In this document: one piece after another, positions 1-10,144 of the stretch
How positions within the stretch are numbered: position 1 is the stretch's first letter
How the letters are laid out: the number at the start of each line of letters is the position of its first letter
Assembly: GCF_028745505.1 (NCBI RefSeq)
Contig: NZ_JAQZZL010000001.1
Coordinates: 1,357,818 to 1,421,817 of the forward strand
DNA length: 64,000 nucleotides
Source of the DNA: Lentisphaera marina
GTDB taxonomy: Bacteria > Verrucomicrobiota > Lentisphaeria > Lentisphaerales > Lentisphaeraceae
Reading direction: 5' to 3'
Program-made: the position numbers and the translations under genes
The notes under the pieces: model-generated
What the model was told of the DNA's origin: nothing
What the model saw: the letters and a program-made list of their open reading frames with translations, nothing else
Database searches by the model: none

Positions 1-1142
1 GCAAAAGAATCCATTGCATCAGTTAAAAGGGCGATTGATTCCAGTAGATTATGGATGATAAGGGGCCGATATGTATTGAGCTGAAGCTGGCCTTGAGAAG
101 CACCGAGAGAAATACTTAAGTCATTACCGAAAACCTGAAGGCAAACCATACTTAAAGCTTCGCATTGGGTTGGATTGACTTTGCCCGGCATTATAGAGCT
201 TCCCGCTTCATTGGCCGATAAACGCCATTCATTGAAACCGCAGCGCGGGCCACTGCCCAAAAGTCGAAAATCATTGGCCATTTTCAATAAAGCAGCGGCA
301 AGTTGTTTGACGGCTCCGCTATGGCGTAGAAGTACATCCTCTCCACAAACCGCGGCGAATAAATTATCCTGAAGCTTAAAGGGCAGCGTATAAGACTCGG
401 ACAGGCGGCGGCAAACCATTGTACCGAAACCGGCTGGAGCATTAGCTCCATTGCCGACGGCTGTACCGCCTATTGCTAGGAAATAAACCTCTTTGAGGCT
501 GTCATTGAGTGCCTTTTGGGCATAGCTCAATTGAGCGCGATGGGCCGAAATGATATCGCCCATCGTTAAGGGCAGGGCATCCATCAAATGGGTGCGTCCG
601 ACCGTGAGAATCTCTTTAAAATCTTCTTGCTTAGCGGCCAGTTCTTGATCAAGATGAGTGAGGTTTTTGAATAATTTCTGCTGCGTCATTTCTGCTACGC
701 TGATATGCATGGCAGTAGGGAAAACATCATTGGATGACTGGCTCATATTGACATGGTCATTGGCGTGAATCAACAAGTCACAATGCTTAGCGAGCAGCAT
801 ATTATTAGCCAGAGTACAGATGACCTCGTTGACATTCATATTTGTCTGAGTGCCGGAACCGGTTTGCCAGACGCTTAGAGGGAACTGCTCTGAGTATGCC
901 CCCTCCAGAATATCATTACAGCTATTCACGATTGCTTCAGCACACTCGCTATCGAGCAACTGACAAGACTCGTTTACTTCAGCGCAGGCACGTTTGATGC
1001 TCACCAGGGCTTTAATGAAGCAAGCGGGAAAAACCTGAGGTCCAATGCGGAAATGCTCTAAACAAAGCTGGGTTTGTGTACCCCACAGCTTATCGGGGTT
1101 TTGGCGAAAGCTTTCCTCTTTATGCGGATTCTTTTTTTTCAC
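1..1142 (-). CDS. fumC: fumarate hydratase class II (partial, C-terminus beyond window)
   Basis: Converts fumarate to L-malate in the TCA cycle; class II enzymes are cytosolic, iron-independent homotetramers. The frame is open from a GTG at 1142 to the window edge, about 380 codons. The N-terminal region carries the LWGTQTQ and [11 protein letters not shown] segments of the family, and the signature [15 protein letters not shown] begins near residue 314, as expected for a protein of about 465 residues, so roughly 85 residues are missing. The GTG start overlaps the acnA stop by 4 bp and has a good AAGGAG Shine-Dalgarno, so the two genes are translationally coupled. GC is visibly higher than in the rest of the window. 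Family identity is secure. Confidence 0.95.
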   Translation of the reverse strand, partial: MKKKNPHKEESFRQNPDKLWGTQTQLCLEHFRIGPQVFPACFIKALVSIKRACAEVNESCQLLDSECAEAIVNSCNDILEGAYSEQFPLSVWQTGSGTQTNMNVNEVICTLANNMLLAKHCDLLIHANDHVNMSQSSNDVFPTAMHISVAEMTQQKLFKNLTHLDQELAAKQEDFKEILTVGRTHLMDALPLTMGDIISAHRAQLSYAQKALNDSLKEVYFLAIGGTAVGNGANAPAGFGTMVCRRLSESYTLPFKLQDNLFAAVCGEDVLLRHSGAVKQLAAALLKMANDFRLLGSGPRCGFNEWRLSANEAGSSIMPGKVNPTQCEALSMVCLQVFGNDLSISLGASQGQLQLNTYRPLIIHNLLESIALLTDAMDSF

Positions 1143-3805
1143 TGCTTTTCTCCTTTAGAGAGCGACATGAACTGCCCAGCGACATAGGCCAGGACACCGC
1201 CGGCATTGAAGTACTCTAATTCGCGACTGTTGTCTATCCTTGCGGTGACCGCGATTTTTTTGATTAGGGTTGTTCCCTGTGCAAGAGTAAGCTCCAATTG
1301 CTGTGCTGGCTGCAATTGATCCCAGTTAATAGACACAGTTTCGCTTCCGCAAAGTTGTAGATCCTTCAGGCAAAGAGAGTTTAATTCCAGTGGTAAAATC
1401 CCCATGCCTACCAGGTTGCTGCGATGAATACGCTCGAACGATTCAGCTATGACTGCTTTTACATTCAATAATAGCGGCCCCTTAGCGGCCCAATCCCGGC
1501 TTGAGCCGGTGCCATATTCTTTGCCCGCAAAGATAACAAGAGCAGTGTTTTCCTGTAAGTATTTTTTACTCGCTTCATAAATGGGCATGACAGATGAACA
1601 GCCTTTCTGATCGTAAAAACAGGTCAATCCTCCTTCCCGCGGAGAGGCGATTAAATTTTTAATGCGTTTGTTGTCGAAAGTGCCGCGCTTCATGACCTGA
1701 TGATTACCGCGGCGGGCTCCGTAACTATTAAAATCCAGCCACTCAACTCCCTTGTCGAGCAAATAGCGCCCAGCCGGGCTTTGAGTACTGATTCTTCCTG
1801 CCGGCGAAATATGGTCCGTAGTGATGGAGTGTCCAAGTACTGCGAGAATTCTAGCGCCTTCAAGTGGGCCTTGAGGTGGCGCTCTATCAAAAAATGGTGG
1901 TCTCTGAATGTAGGTTGAAGAGTCCTTCCACTTGTAAAGTAAAGAGCTGTCTAGCTGCATAGCTTCCCAGGCTTCGTCACCCTTGAAAATATTTTGGTAA
2001 GACAGTTGATAATTTTTTTGTGTGACATGCAAGAGAGCCTCCTCTACCATCTCGGCTGAGGGCCAGAGATCCTTTAAAAAAACCTCTCGGCCGTTCAGGT
2101 CTTTGCTAAGTGGATCTTTGTTCAAGTCGATACGGGTGTGTCCTGCTAAAGCGAAGGCCACCACCAGCGGCGGCGATGCCAGCCAATTGAGTCGAACCGA
2201 TGAATGTATGCGGCCTTCAAAATTCCGGTTACCCGACAGCACTGCGGAAACACATAGTGTCCTGTCAAGAATCTGCTCTTCAAGGTCACCGTTCAAGGGC
2301 CCTGAATTACCGATGCAGGTGGTACAGCCAAAGCCTATGCGCTGAAACCCCAGTTGATCCAAATAGTCCTGCAGCCCCGAATTGTCTAGGTATCGCGCCA
2401 CCGCCTGGGATCCTGGTGCCAGAGAAGTCTTGACATGAGCTTTAACCCTTAAACCTCTTTCAACCGCAGCTTTGGCGAGTAAGCCGGCCATTAACATGAC
2501 ATTGGGATTAGAGGTGTTGGTGCATGACGTGATGGCGGCAATAACCACGTCTCCATCAAGGATTTCTGATTTAGAAGACTGCTCATCTAGTGAGCAATGT
2601 GGATTTTGTTCTTTTATTTCTGCAATAGTTTTACTTTTAATGGCACTCAGTGCGAGGCGGTCCTGGGGACGCTTGGGCCCCGCAACGGAAGGCTCTATTT
2701 GCGCCAGATCAACTTGAAGTGTTTCAGGGTAATCCGGAACCTGTGAGTTGGAGTCATAAAACAATTCTTGTGCCTTGCAATAGATTGAGACCCGTTCAAT
2801 CAGCTCTGCCGGCCGGTCGGTTAATTTTAAATACTCCAAAACTTTATCATCAATCGGGAAGAGACCACAGGTCGCTCCATATTCGGGGGCCATATTAGCT
2901 ATAGTGGCCCGGTCAGCAACACTAAGGGAGGATATTCCGGAACCGTAAAATTCTACATACTTGCCAACCACGCCGTAATACCTCAGCCGTTCTGTAATGG
3001 TCAAAACGAGATCAGTGGCCGTTGTGCCCGGAGGCAATTTATTTTGCAGTTCAACACCAATGATTTCGGGTAAGTTTAAACTCAGTGGCTGGCCGAGCAT
3101 CGCGGCTTCCGCTTCTATGCCACCCACACCCCAGCCGAGCACTCCCAGTCCATTGACCATTGTTGTATGGCTATCTGTTCCAACCAGTGTATCCGGAACG
3201 AGGACGCCGTCGAGTTCGCTCACCACTTGAGAAAAATATTCAAGATTAAGTTGGTGGCAAATGCCTTTGCCCGGCGGGACAATCGTGAGATTTTTAAAAG
3301 ATTTCTGAGCCCATTTCAAGAACTGATAACGCTCATTATTGCGGCTCATTTCAATTCGGCGATTATAAGCCGAGGCTGAGGAGGCCCCGGCCCTTTCAAC
3401 AATTACTGAGTGATCGATCACCAGGTCAACAGGACAACACGGATTTATTACCTGTGGGTCGCCTCCCGCTTCAGCAATGGTGTCGCGCATCGCCGCTAAA
3501 TCCGCTATCGCCGGTACACCTGTATAATCCTGCAAGAGAACCCGGGCAGGGTAATAAGGGAAGGCGGTTATATTATGAGACTTACTCTTTGAGCTCAGGG
3601 CCTTGATGATTTTCGGGGCCTCAGCGTCATAGTTCCTGAGTACATTTTCCAGAAAGATACGTAACACGAGGGGTTGTGCAGCAAGGTGAAACTGGAAGTC
3701 AGCAGCGAGCTTTTTAAGCGAAAAATAACTAAACGTCCCTTGATCAATTGTAAGTTTATCGCAGTATCGTCTATTCCAGGCTTTGGCAGTTACAGGGTAT
3801 TTCAT
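1139..3805 (-). CDS. acnA: aconitate hydratase A
   Basis: Isomerises citrate to isocitrate through cis-aconitate in the TCA cycle, using a [4Fe-4S] cluster. At 888 residues it matches the AcnA/IRP-type length. Cluster cysteines appear as [10 protein letters not shown] (C428) and [10 protein letters not shown] (C494, C497). The swivel domain carries [13 protein letters not shown] and, further on, [13 protein letters not shown] with the substrate-binding Ser-Arg. It is the first gene of a pair with fumC, which overlaps its stop by 4 bp. The ribosome-binding site lies inside a small hairpin directly upstream. Base composition is clearly more GC-rich than downstream genes, which suggests acquisition by transfer (inference). 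Confidence 0.97.
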   Translation of the reverse strand: MKYPVTAKAWNRRYCDKLTIDQGTFSYFSLKKLAADFQFHLAAQPLVLRIFLENVLRNYDAEAPKIIKALSSKSKSHNITAFPYYPARVLLQDYTGVPAIADLAAMRDTIAEAGGDPQVINPCCPVDLVIDHSVIVERAGASSASAYNRRIEMSRNNERYQFLKWAQKSFKNLTIVPPGKGICHQLNLEYFSQVVSELDGVLVPDTLVGTDSHTTMVNGLGVLGWGVGGIEAEAAMLGQPLSLNLPEIIGVELQNKLPPGTTATDLVLTITERLRYYGVVGKYVEFYGSGISSLSVADRATIANMAPEYGATCGLFPIDDKVLEYLKLTDRPAELIERVSIYCKAQELFYDSNSQVPDYPETLQVDLAQIEPSVAGPKRPQDRLALSAIKSKTIAEIKEQNPHCSLDEQSSKSEILDGDVVIAAITSCTNTSNPNVMLMAGLLAKAAVERGLRVKAHVKTSLAPGSQAVARYLDNSGLQDYLDQLGFQRIGFGCTTCIGNSGPLNGDLEEQILDRTLCVSAVLSGNRNFEGRIHSSVRLNWLASPPLVVAFALAGHTRIDLNKDPLSKDLNGREVFLKDLWPSAEMVEEALLHVTQKNYQLSYQNIFKGDEAWEAMQLDSSLLYKWKDSSTYIQRPPFFDRAPPQGPLEGARILAVLGHSITTDHISPAGRISTQSPAGRYLLDKGVEWLDFNSYGARRGNHQVMKRGTFDNKRIKNLIASPREGGLTCFYDQKGCSSVMPIYEASKKYLQENTALVIFAGKEYGTGSSRDWAAKGPLLLNVKAVIAESFERIHRSNLVGMGILPLELNSLCLKDLQLCGSETVSINWDQLQPAQQLELTLAQGTTLIKKIAVTARIDNSRELEYFNAGGVLAYVAGQFMSLSKGEKQ

Positions 3806-3807
3806 CT

Positions 3808-3828
3808 TTCAATCCTCCAGGGATTGAA
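3808..3828 (-). promoter_or_regulatory. hairpin enclosing the acnA ribosome-binding site
   Basis: On the minus strand a perfect 8-bp stem (TTCAATCC/GGATTGAA) with a 5-nt loop CTGGA ends 2 nt before the acnA ATG. The Shine-Dalgarno GGAGGA spans the loop and the 3' arm, so folding would partly hide it. This geometry suits translational control, but chance cannot be excluded for one short stem. Confidence 0.5.
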
Positions 3829-4022
3829 GAAGCAATAGAAACGGCGAGTATATACCGGAGAATACCGAAGATGCTGCCTTTTTGCCCAGCCTATAAAAAT
3901 TGAGATATCTATAAGGCCAAGCGTTAGTCTCTTATTAAGTCTTGTTAACCATAATATACACCGTGGTTATTTGAAAGATAGGGTAGCTCTCTAATCATTT
4001 GCTCATGGGCGTTCGACCCTTC

Positions 4023-4455
4023 ATGGAAAAACTTGCACAGGAAATAATGAAGGACACTCTTCAGGCTGTCCCATACAGGCTTATTTGCCCTGATAGACCG
4101 AAATGATTTTAAGCTGTACAGGCTTTGTGCCGATAGCTACCTAAAAGTGGTGATCACTCTCAAAAACGTATACAGCCACCCGAAATTTGATCAATTCCTT
4201 TTACCTCTCGGTAAAAATACTGAAGCCTTTGAAGCTCTTAAAATATTCAAAAGGTCAATATTAAACACAGGTGGGGAAATGAATAGTAAGTAGCCTGCCC
4301 AAGTAGTAAAGTACCCCAAAAAGTGTATCAATATCAGGAAGGTTGCTGGGGTACTTTGGTATGATATCATGCGGTGATATCCGGTGCTTTCTGAGCTCAA
4401 AAAGGAGTGCAAGCACGAAAAAATCATCTTCGCCCGCTACTGCATCGGCAAGTAA
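4023..4455 (+). pseudogene. decayed coding fragment, unknown family
   Basis: The 650-bp gap between acnA and the aminotransferase contains no intact gene. On the plus strand there is protein-like sequence: a short reading starting at 4023 (MEKLAQEIMKDTLQAV), then, after an apparent frameshift near 4050-4100, one frame running to 4455. That frame is broken by a TAG at 4291 and a TGA at 4378. Its last part includes SELKKECKHEKIIFARYCIGK-like text, and its stop directly abuts the convergent aminotransferase stop. I do not recognise the family; a degraded mobile-element or accessory gene is possible. The stretch 3829-4022 shows nothing else that I can identify. Confidence 0.35.
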
Positions 4456-5712
4456 TTAAGAGTAGAGTGCGTTAATCTCGTCGGCGATAATTTTGATGCC
4501 CGCTTCAACTTGGGTGCTTTCACTCGAATAAGTCATTCGAATACATTCATGCTGATGTGGCCAATCCTTCTCGTCTAAGCCTGGGAAAAAATGATGGCCA
4601 GAGACAACTAAAACATTCTTGTCTTTTAGACGTTCATAGAGTTCTTGTGAAGTTATGGGCAGGTTTTCGAACCATAGCCACAGGAACATAGCTCCCTCAG
4701 CTTTGTGTATATGCCAAGAGATATCCTCTTTGAGGTGTTGGTGAAGAAGCTTGATCGCTCTGCGTGCCTTTTCGTAGTAATAGGGCTGGATAACTTCTTG
4801 GCTCAGTTTAATGATGTTTTGGCTTTCAACTAGATCTAGGGCTAATTCGGCGCCAAAACTTCCTGGCGCGAGGCTCATGACAGAATTCATTGAGGCAAGT
4901 GTGGAGATGACTTTTTCATTGGCAATGACAATGCCAGTTCTAGTTCCTGGCATACCAAGTTTTGATAAGCTGAGGCACATGATTAATGAATCATTCCAGC
5001 GAGATTCTATATCAGTGAAAATGATGCCTGGGAAAGGGGCGCCATAGGCATTATCAATAATCAGAGGGATGTCGTTTTTGCGAGCAATTTCCTCGAGCTG
5101 AATGATTTCATCGTCAGTAATGACATTGCCAGTGGGGTTAGTTGGGCGTGAAACACAAATGGCGGCAATGCTATCATCAATATCCAAGGCATCGAAATCT
5201 ACATGGTATTTAAAGGTGTGCTGATCAATATGTTCAATTTTTGCTTTTCGCGATGTGAATACATCATCTTCAATAGAAGAGTCGCCGTAGCCAATGTACT
5301 CTGGAGTTAAGGGAAAAAGGATTTTTTTGACTTTGCCATTTTCATCGCTACCACCAAAGATATTGAAGAGTGAGAAGAAGGCACTTTGGCTTCCGGATGT
5401 TAAAGCAATATTGTTTTCGTTTATGCCCCAATCATAGCTGTCGTTGAGAAGTTTGGCGAGAGCTTTACGAAATCGCAAGTTTCCCTTTGGGCCATCGTAA
5501 TCTCCGAGCATGGTTTCAAATTCGCGATCTGAGTCTAGAAGTGATTGCATACTTTGACGTAAATATTTTTGCACTTCGGGTATGTGGCTCGGATTTCCGC
5601 CGCCCATCATGATCATATCTTTATTTTCGCTGAGTGCTTTACCTAATTCATTCATCAGCTCAACGATGCCAATATTTGATGAGAATTTGTTGCCTATGCG
5701 GGAGAATTTCAT
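4456..5712 (-). CDS. avtA: valine-pyruvate type aminotransferase (PLP, class I/II)
   Basis: PLP-dependent transaminase of fold type I, predicted to exchange amino groups between valine or 2-aminobutyrate and pyruvate/alanine. Its 418 residues match AvtA length. Visible motifs are the N-terminal MGGGNPSHIP, RPTNPTGN near 190, Asp220 and Tyr223 for cofactor binding, and the Schiff-base lysine K251 in SLSKLGMPGTRTG with the following phosphate-binding Arg. The whole-length pattern, including the start MKFSRIGNKF, fits AvtA better than aspartate transaminase, but substrate preference is inferred. It appears monocistronic, downstream of the terminator of the repeat lipoprotein gene. Confidence 0.85.
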   Translation of the reverse strand: MKFSRIGNKFSSNIGIVELMNELGKALSENKDMIMMGGGNPSHIPEVQKYLRQSMQSLLDSDREFETMLGDYDGPKGNLRFRKALAKLLNDSYDWGINENNIALTSGSQSAFFSLFNIFGGSDENGKVKKILFPLTPEYIGYGDSSIEDDVFTSRKAKIEHIDQHTFKYHVDFDALDIDDSIAAICVSRPTNPTGNVITDDEIIQLEEIARKNDIPLIIDNAYGAPFPGIIFTDIESRWNDSLIMCLSLSKLGMPGTRTGIVIANEKVISTLASMNSVMSLAPGSFGAELALDLVESQNIIKLSQEVIQPYYYEKARRAIKLLHQHLKEDISWHIHKAEGAMFLWLWFENLPITSQELYERLKDKNVLVVSGHHFFPGLDEKDWPHQHECIRMTYSSESTQVEAGIKIIADEINALYS

Positions 5713-5795
5713 ACTTTGTTTATTCTTGAGAAGTTAAAAACTATAAAGTAGGACACTTAATTGAGTGATCAAATAAGTGTCATAAGTTTAATCAA

Positions 5796-5824
5796 CAAAA
5801 AAGGCCGATCAATGATCGGCCTTT
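5796..5824 (-). terminator. intrinsic terminator of the repeat lipoprotein gene
   Basis: A perfect 10-bp stem AAGGCCGATC/GATCGGCCTT with an AAT loop is followed on the minus strand by a run of six T. It lies 20 bp past the stop of the minus-strand gene ending at 5844. Confidence 0.87.
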
Positions 5825-5843
5825 AAAGTCTTAGGACACTTGC

Positions 5844-8267
5844 TTACTTTTTGTTAAAAGTCCAAGTTACAGTACTAATTTTACCTTGACCTAATTGGTT
5901 CATGCTACCGATGTGAGAAATCTCGAGGTAATCGATGCTTTCCTCAGGTGAGGTAACTTGGAAGTTAGTATTTTGTTCACAAACTTCTTCGCCAGGTGTG
6001 ACAAGGGCGTTTGCTGTGATGCTGTAAGTTGGGTAGTCCATGTGGAGCTCAGCAGTGTGTGAGCCGATTTTCCAGCTGTCATCACTTGGTCCTGGAACAG
6101 TGAATGTGAATGATTCTTCTTGTTCTACAGGCTCAGCTAGTTCACCATTGAAAAGGACATAACCAGTAGGGTGCATGTCAGCAAAGATACTTTTACCAAG
6201 TGTTACTGTAGTAGGACGAGCAAATTCAGTGAAAGTAGCTGGACCAACGCTAAAGTTGTGGTTCACTTTGCCTTCTTGGGGAAGGAGTTTAGAAGCAACA
6301 ATGAGTTGGTTGTTTTTAACTTCAAAAGTTCTTTCAATTGCACATCCAAATTCTGCGCTAGAGCGACTAGTGAGGATAACTTTACCTAAAGAGGCTGTAA
6401 GTTCTGCAGCAGGAGCGCCATCAAATTCATATGCCGGTGGGAATTCTCTTTTGAGAAGCATGTGATTGAGTTCTACTGGAGCAACCCATACGCGAGATCC
6501 GCCTACGTCGTTCCATTGCTTGACTGCATCTACACGTGAGAAGCTTTGGCCTGCGAGGTCTTCGTCGAGCCAAAGAGTGTTCTCTTTACCGCCAGGAGCA
6601 CCCATGTAAACAACTCTGCCGACATCAGGTGAGATGATGATTTCTAGTTCTTTACTCGCCATACGGATGCAGTTTTTCCATCCCATGTATTCAGTGAAGT
6701 CGATTTTGGCATGACCTTTATCGAGCATGTCTGGAGCTTCAGTGTGAGTAAGAGCAATTTTGTCGTGTTCTTGGATCTGTTCTTTAAGAGGAGCTACATC
6801 TAAAACATTACGTTCAGCTGGGCTGTTGTAGGTTGTGCCAGGGATATTGTTCTTAGCTTTTTGGTGTGAGTAGTACTCATTTTTAGACTCAGAGATTACT
6901 TCGCCTTCATTACTTTTGATCGTAAGAGTATTAGGCTTAGGATTGAAGTCTGCGATAACTGTTTTTGGTTTATCAGCAATTATATCAACTTCGCTATCTT
7001 CGACATTAGCAGTTTGTATATCACCAGCCCAGAAGAAGCTTTCACCATCTTTGACTGGGACTGAAATGTTGTCGACGGAATCGCCTTTGTTTAACCAGTA
7101 AGTGCCAAGAAGTTCTTGGCCATTAGTAGATTTTTTAATGACTTTCACCAGGACTTGCTCTACCCAGTTAACTGTAACTTCTTTGTCAGAGTCAACAGTT
7201 AGTGTGCCAGTAGCAGGTACGGCAATGAAGCGAGTGCCTTTAATGTCTTCAGTAGGTGAGCTTACAGACCATGTAACTTCTGATCCACGGGCATGTAAGC
7301 CAGCGCCAGTAATTTCACCATGATCACTAGTGATAGCGAGGTTAAATTCTTTCTTAAGGAAAATAGCTTTAGCATTCACTGTTCCATCAACACTGATAGT
7401 TACAGGGTTAGTTTGAGCTAGTTCTTCAGTGATGCCTTCCCATTTGACGAATTCATATTGGTCATCTTTAGGAGTCGCCATGAGAGTGATTTCTTCGCCG
7501 TGTTTTAACCAACCAGCGGGTGATTCAACACTACCGTTACCATTTGAAGTACTCTGAACGAGGAATTCATGCTCCCATTCGAGCTTAATGTTGTGGTTGT
7601 CGTTAAGAACAGCAGAACCATTCTTTTCACGTGCGACCATACGCTCGCTTTCGCTGAGGGCTACAGGTGAATCAACTGACCATGCAACTTTCGATCCGCG
7701 TTCATAAGTACCAGAACCTACTGGTTTACCAAATTTACTATCGATCTGGAACTGTACGTTATTAGAAAGGAATGCTGCGGCAATATTTCTAGGGCGGTCC
7801 ATTTTTACTGTAATCGTGTCGCCAGTTAATTCTGCGCCTTCGATGTCGCCGACCCATTCATGGAAAGTGGCGTTGTCATCGTTGTTGGCTTTGATTGTAA
7901 CTGTGTCGCCAACTTTTACCCATTTATTCTTGATTGAAACAGAACCAAAACCCTCGGGGTTTTCGGCTTTGACATGAAGGGCAAATTGCTTTTCGTATTG
8001 AAGATTGATCTCTCTACTATTAGTCATGTCCATTTCTACTGCGACATCTGGCTTAATGTGTCTAACGATAGCAGGGTTCTTTTCCCATCCTTCGCCGTAG
8101 CGAGCTGTTCTTTGCTCAGGAGTCAAGAAATTGACATCTCTCACATCATAGACTTTAGTTTTTGGTATAGCCGCGTTTTCAGCTTCTTTATCTTTTTCAG
8201 CATTATTACTTTGGCAGGCACTTAGAGCTACAGCCACTAAAGCAGAAGTAAATGTACGTTTTATCAT
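5844..8267 (-). CDS. large lipoprotein with tandem Gly/Trp-type repeat domains and a DUF4380-like C-terminus
   Basis: An 807-residue exported lipoprotein: basic N-terminus, hydrophobic stretch and lipobox LSAC with Cys18. Roughly residues 60-460 hold repeated units of about 75 residues with the pattern G.V....WLKHGEEITL.A...D.YEF..W.G followed by V..D....A.F. These resemble the bacterial repeat family also seen in InlB-type B repeats. Residues 520-800 form a beta-rich domain (MASKELEIIISPDVGRVV, GGSRVWVAP) that resembles DUF4380, often linked to carbohydrate-related surface proteins. The function is not known; I infer a surface adhesin or glycan-binding protein. It is monocistronic with its own terminator. 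Confidence 0.8.
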   Translation of the reverse strand: MIKRTFTSALVAVALSACQSNNAEKDKEAENAAIPKTKVYDVRDVNFLTPEQRTARYGEGWEKNPAIVRHIKPDVAVEMDMTNSREINLQYEKQFALHVKAENPEGFGSVSIKNKWVKVGDTVTIKANNDDNATFHEWVGDIEGAELTGDTITVKMDRPRNIAAAFLSNNVQFQIDSKFGKPVGSGTYERGSKVAWSVDSPVALSESERMVAREKNGSAVLNDNHNIKLEWEHEFLVQSTSNGNGSVESPAGWLKHGEEITLMATPKDDQYEFVKWEGITEELAQTNPVTISVDGTVNAKAIFLKKEFNLAITSDHGEITGAGLHARGSEVTWSVSSPTEDIKGTRFIAVPATGTLTVDSDKEVTVNWVEQVLVKVIKKSTNGQELLGTYWLNKGDSVDNISVPVKDGESFFWAGDIQTANVEDSEVDIIADKPKTVIADFNPKPNTLTIKSNEGEVISESKNEYYSHQKAKNNIPGTTYNSPAERNVLDVAPLKEQIQEHDKIALTHTEAPDMLDKGHAKIDFTEYMGWKNCIRMASKELEIIISPDVGRVVYMGAPGGKENTLWLDEDLAGQSFSRVDAVKQWNDVGGSRVWVAPVELNHMLLKREFPPAYEFDGAPAAELTASLGKVILTSRSSAEFGCAIERTFEVKNNQLIVASKLLPQEGKVNHNFSVGPATFTEFARPTTVTLGKSIFADMHPTGYVLFNGELAEPVEQEESFTFTVPGPSDDSWKIGSHTAELHMDYPTYSITANALVTPGEEVCEQNTNFQVTSPEESIDYLEISHIGSMNQLGQGKISTVTWTFNKK

Positions 8268-8427
8268 CGAGTTACTACTCCACAGAGTTCATTGTTGACA
8301 CGTTTATTTGATACAAATTGTATTTCATATGACTAAAAATTTACCTGTGTGAGTATAAAATGCTATCTCTTTGTAAAAAAATCCCTAGCAGTATTGTCAT
8401 TTTTTTCACTTAGATGTATGATTTTGC

Positions 8428-9174
8428 ATGAATAGTTCCCTTCCACGCAAAATTAGACAAGAGTTTACGAAATTAAAAACTCGTGGAGGTCGACGTAAGT
8501 CTGAGTATTTTTTATGCGAAGGAAAACGTTGCTGTGAAGAAGCTTTAAAGTATTCCCCTGAATTGATCGCATATTGTGTAGTCGATTGTGAGAGTCACCT
8601 CACTGATAGTATTGAACATGAGTATGTTTTAACAAGTAGTGAATTAGCGGAACTCAGTCTGACAGAAAATCCTCAAGGGATTTTGATGCTGATGAAACGC
8701 CCTCCCAAATTAGAATCAGTTGATGAGCTCAAGCCTTTTGTCCTAGTGTTGGATGGAGTAGCAGAGCCGGGTAATATGGGAACAATACTGCGAACTGCAT
8801 TGGCAGTAGGTCTAAAAAAAGTCGTTTTAACCGCAGGTACAGTAGATCCCTACAATGCAAAAGCGGTTAGATCGGGAATGGGAGCGCAGTTTCGCCTGCA
8901 GTTTATTTACATTAATAGTTTAGCGGATTTAGCAAGTGATTATCCAGAAAATAACTTTTGGTTAACAAGTCCACGCGCCGAAACTTCTATATATAGTAAA
9001 GAATTTGATCTCGCAGAAAGTTTTTTAGTTTTTGGCGAAGAAGGTGATGGGATTCAAGATTTTTCTGTTGGTGATCGAGTAAATATCCCGATGCCAGGAG
9101 ATACGGAATCTCTGAATGTTGCGCAAGCAGCAACACTCTTTTTGTTTGAAGGTGTTCGTCGTAACTTAGTGTAA
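8428..9174 (+). CDS. TrmH/SpoU-family RNA 2'-O-methyltransferase
   Basis: Knotted (SPOUT) methyltransferase predicted to methylate a ribose 2'-OH in rRNA or tRNA using SAM. At 248 residues it has an N-terminal substrate-binding domain (to about residue 95) and the SpoU core. The three SPOUT motifs are visible: DGVAEPGNMGTILR, LVFGEEGDGI and IPMPGDTESLNVAQAAT. A paralogue lies at 61114-61911, so the two probably modify different sites. The exact target cannot be read from sequence. There is no clear Shine-Dalgarno before the ATG. The converging lipoprotein gene ends 1 bp downstream. Confidence 0.9.
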   Translation: MNSSLPRKIRQEFTKLKTRGGRRKSEYFLCEGKRCCEEALKYSPELIAYCVVDCESHLTDSIEHEYVLTSSELAELSLTENPQGILMLMKRPPKLESVDELKPFVLVLDGVAEPGNMGTILRTALAVGLKKVVLTAGTVDPYNAKAVRSGMGAQFRLQFIYINSLADLASDYPENNFWLTSPRAETSIYSKEFDLAESFLVFGEEGDGIQDFSVGDRVNIPMPGDTESLNVAQAATLFLFEGVRRNLV

Positions 9175-9175
9175 G

Positions 9176-10036
9176 TTATTTTTTGTCTTCGCGTTTAGCT
9201 TCTTCGAGGAGTTTGACAACTTCATCATCTTTTACTTGAGCAGAGATTTTTAATGTCATTGAATCCTGTTCAAACTTAATGCTTTTTCTCATTTCATTTG
9301 GCAGGCTCGTGAAGCCCAAGAGTGTTCGTAGCATGTTTTCAGAGCTCTTAAGAGCTTGGAGGTTGAGAAATTGTCCTTCTACATTGAGTCCTAGAGAGTC
9401 TGTATATGAAGCCTTGCCCGAAAGCTGTTTAATGTCTTTGAGTTGTGGAGGAAGTAAGTCGCTTTGTTGGATGAGTAATGATAAAGGTAGGGAGAAATCT
9501 ACCATTTTAGTTATGGGCGCAGGGGTGGTAGTTTTAATACTCAGCGCACTTAATAGTTCGTGCTGTTGACCAATTACCAGTATTTTTGGACTTACTTGTG
9601 CACAGAAGCGGCTTTCGTCTTTGCGGGATAATCGGTAAACATTATTGTTTTCAAAGAGCAATCTTTCGCCATTGTATTTTGGTGATTTGTCTTTTAGAAA
9701 GGTGTTGAAATTTTGCTCAAATTCACAAGCTTCTTTAAGGGTGATTATGTAAAGTTCATTACTGTTGAGACAGACAGTGATATTTGCGAATTGCGCAAAG
9801 GAGAGTTTGAGTTCGTTCAGAATTTTGAATTCTTTGTTTTTTCCTAGTTTTTCATGGAGGAAATCTTTGATTCCCTTGGTGTATTCAATGCTCTCTAGAT
9901 TGAAGTTGATGATGCCAAAAGTATCTGTCGAGATGAAATCTGTGGGTTCAATATTTTTTGCTGTCGTTTGTGTGTCGCTTGGTTTACACGAAAAGAAGAG
10001 CAGGGATGCAATGATAAAGAGTGATAGTTTTTTCAT
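9176..10036 (-). CDS. hypothetical lipoprotein
   Basis: A 286-residue protein with a clear lipoprotein signal (MKKLSLFIIASLLFFSC, Cys17). The mature part is mixed alpha/beta, has no motif I recognise, and ends in a lysine-rich tail. The layout, two related-looking halves starting near FGIINFNLESI and near VYRLSRKDESRF, resembles planctomycete/Lentisphaera lipoproteins with DUF-type folds, but I cannot name one. One copy of the dispersed TTTGCG-N5-CGCAAA dyad lies inside it. Monocistronic, convergent with the methyltransferase gene. Confidence 0.7.
   Translation of the reverse strand: MKKLSLFIIASLLFFSCKPSDTQTTAKNIEPTDFISTDTFGIINFNLESIEYTKGIKDFLHEKLGKNKEFKILNELKLSFAQFANITVCLNSNELYIITLKEACEFEQNFNTFLKDKSPKYNGERLLFENNNVYRLSRKDESRFCAQVSPKILVIGQQHELLSALSIKTTTPAPITKMVDFSLPLSLLIQQSDLLPPQLKDIKQLSGKASYTDSLGLNVEGQFLNLQALKSSENMLRTLLGFTSLPNEMRKSIKFEQDSMTLKISAQVKDDEVVKLLEEAKREDKK
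9783..9799. repeat. dispersed dyad, exact TTTGCG-N5-CGCAAA
   Basis: Perfect outer arms with centre AATTG. Inside the lipoprotein gene, where it encodes FAQFAN on the minus strand (codon phase 1). Confidence 0.75.
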
Positions 10037-10144
10037 AGTATTAATATATTTTTTAAAATCCTTGCCAAGCTAACCTATGTTTCAACTAGCTACAAGAGAT
10101 TTCGCCTTTACTTTGTGTGGAATTATAAAAGTGAGTAAATTTTT

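Noticed and set aside
175..372. Plus-strand ORF opposite fumC
   Set aside because: Shadow of the fumC frame; the fumarase signature on the minus strand lies in the same bases.
1521..1540. Another TTTGC..GCAAA inverted repeat in acnA
   Set aside because: The spacing and core differ from the dispersed dyad (TTTGC-CC-GCAAA), so I did not count it.
4191..4427. 78-codon minus-strand ORF in the acnA-avtA gap
   Set aside because: It is antisense to better coding-like text on the plus strand and resembles no protein.
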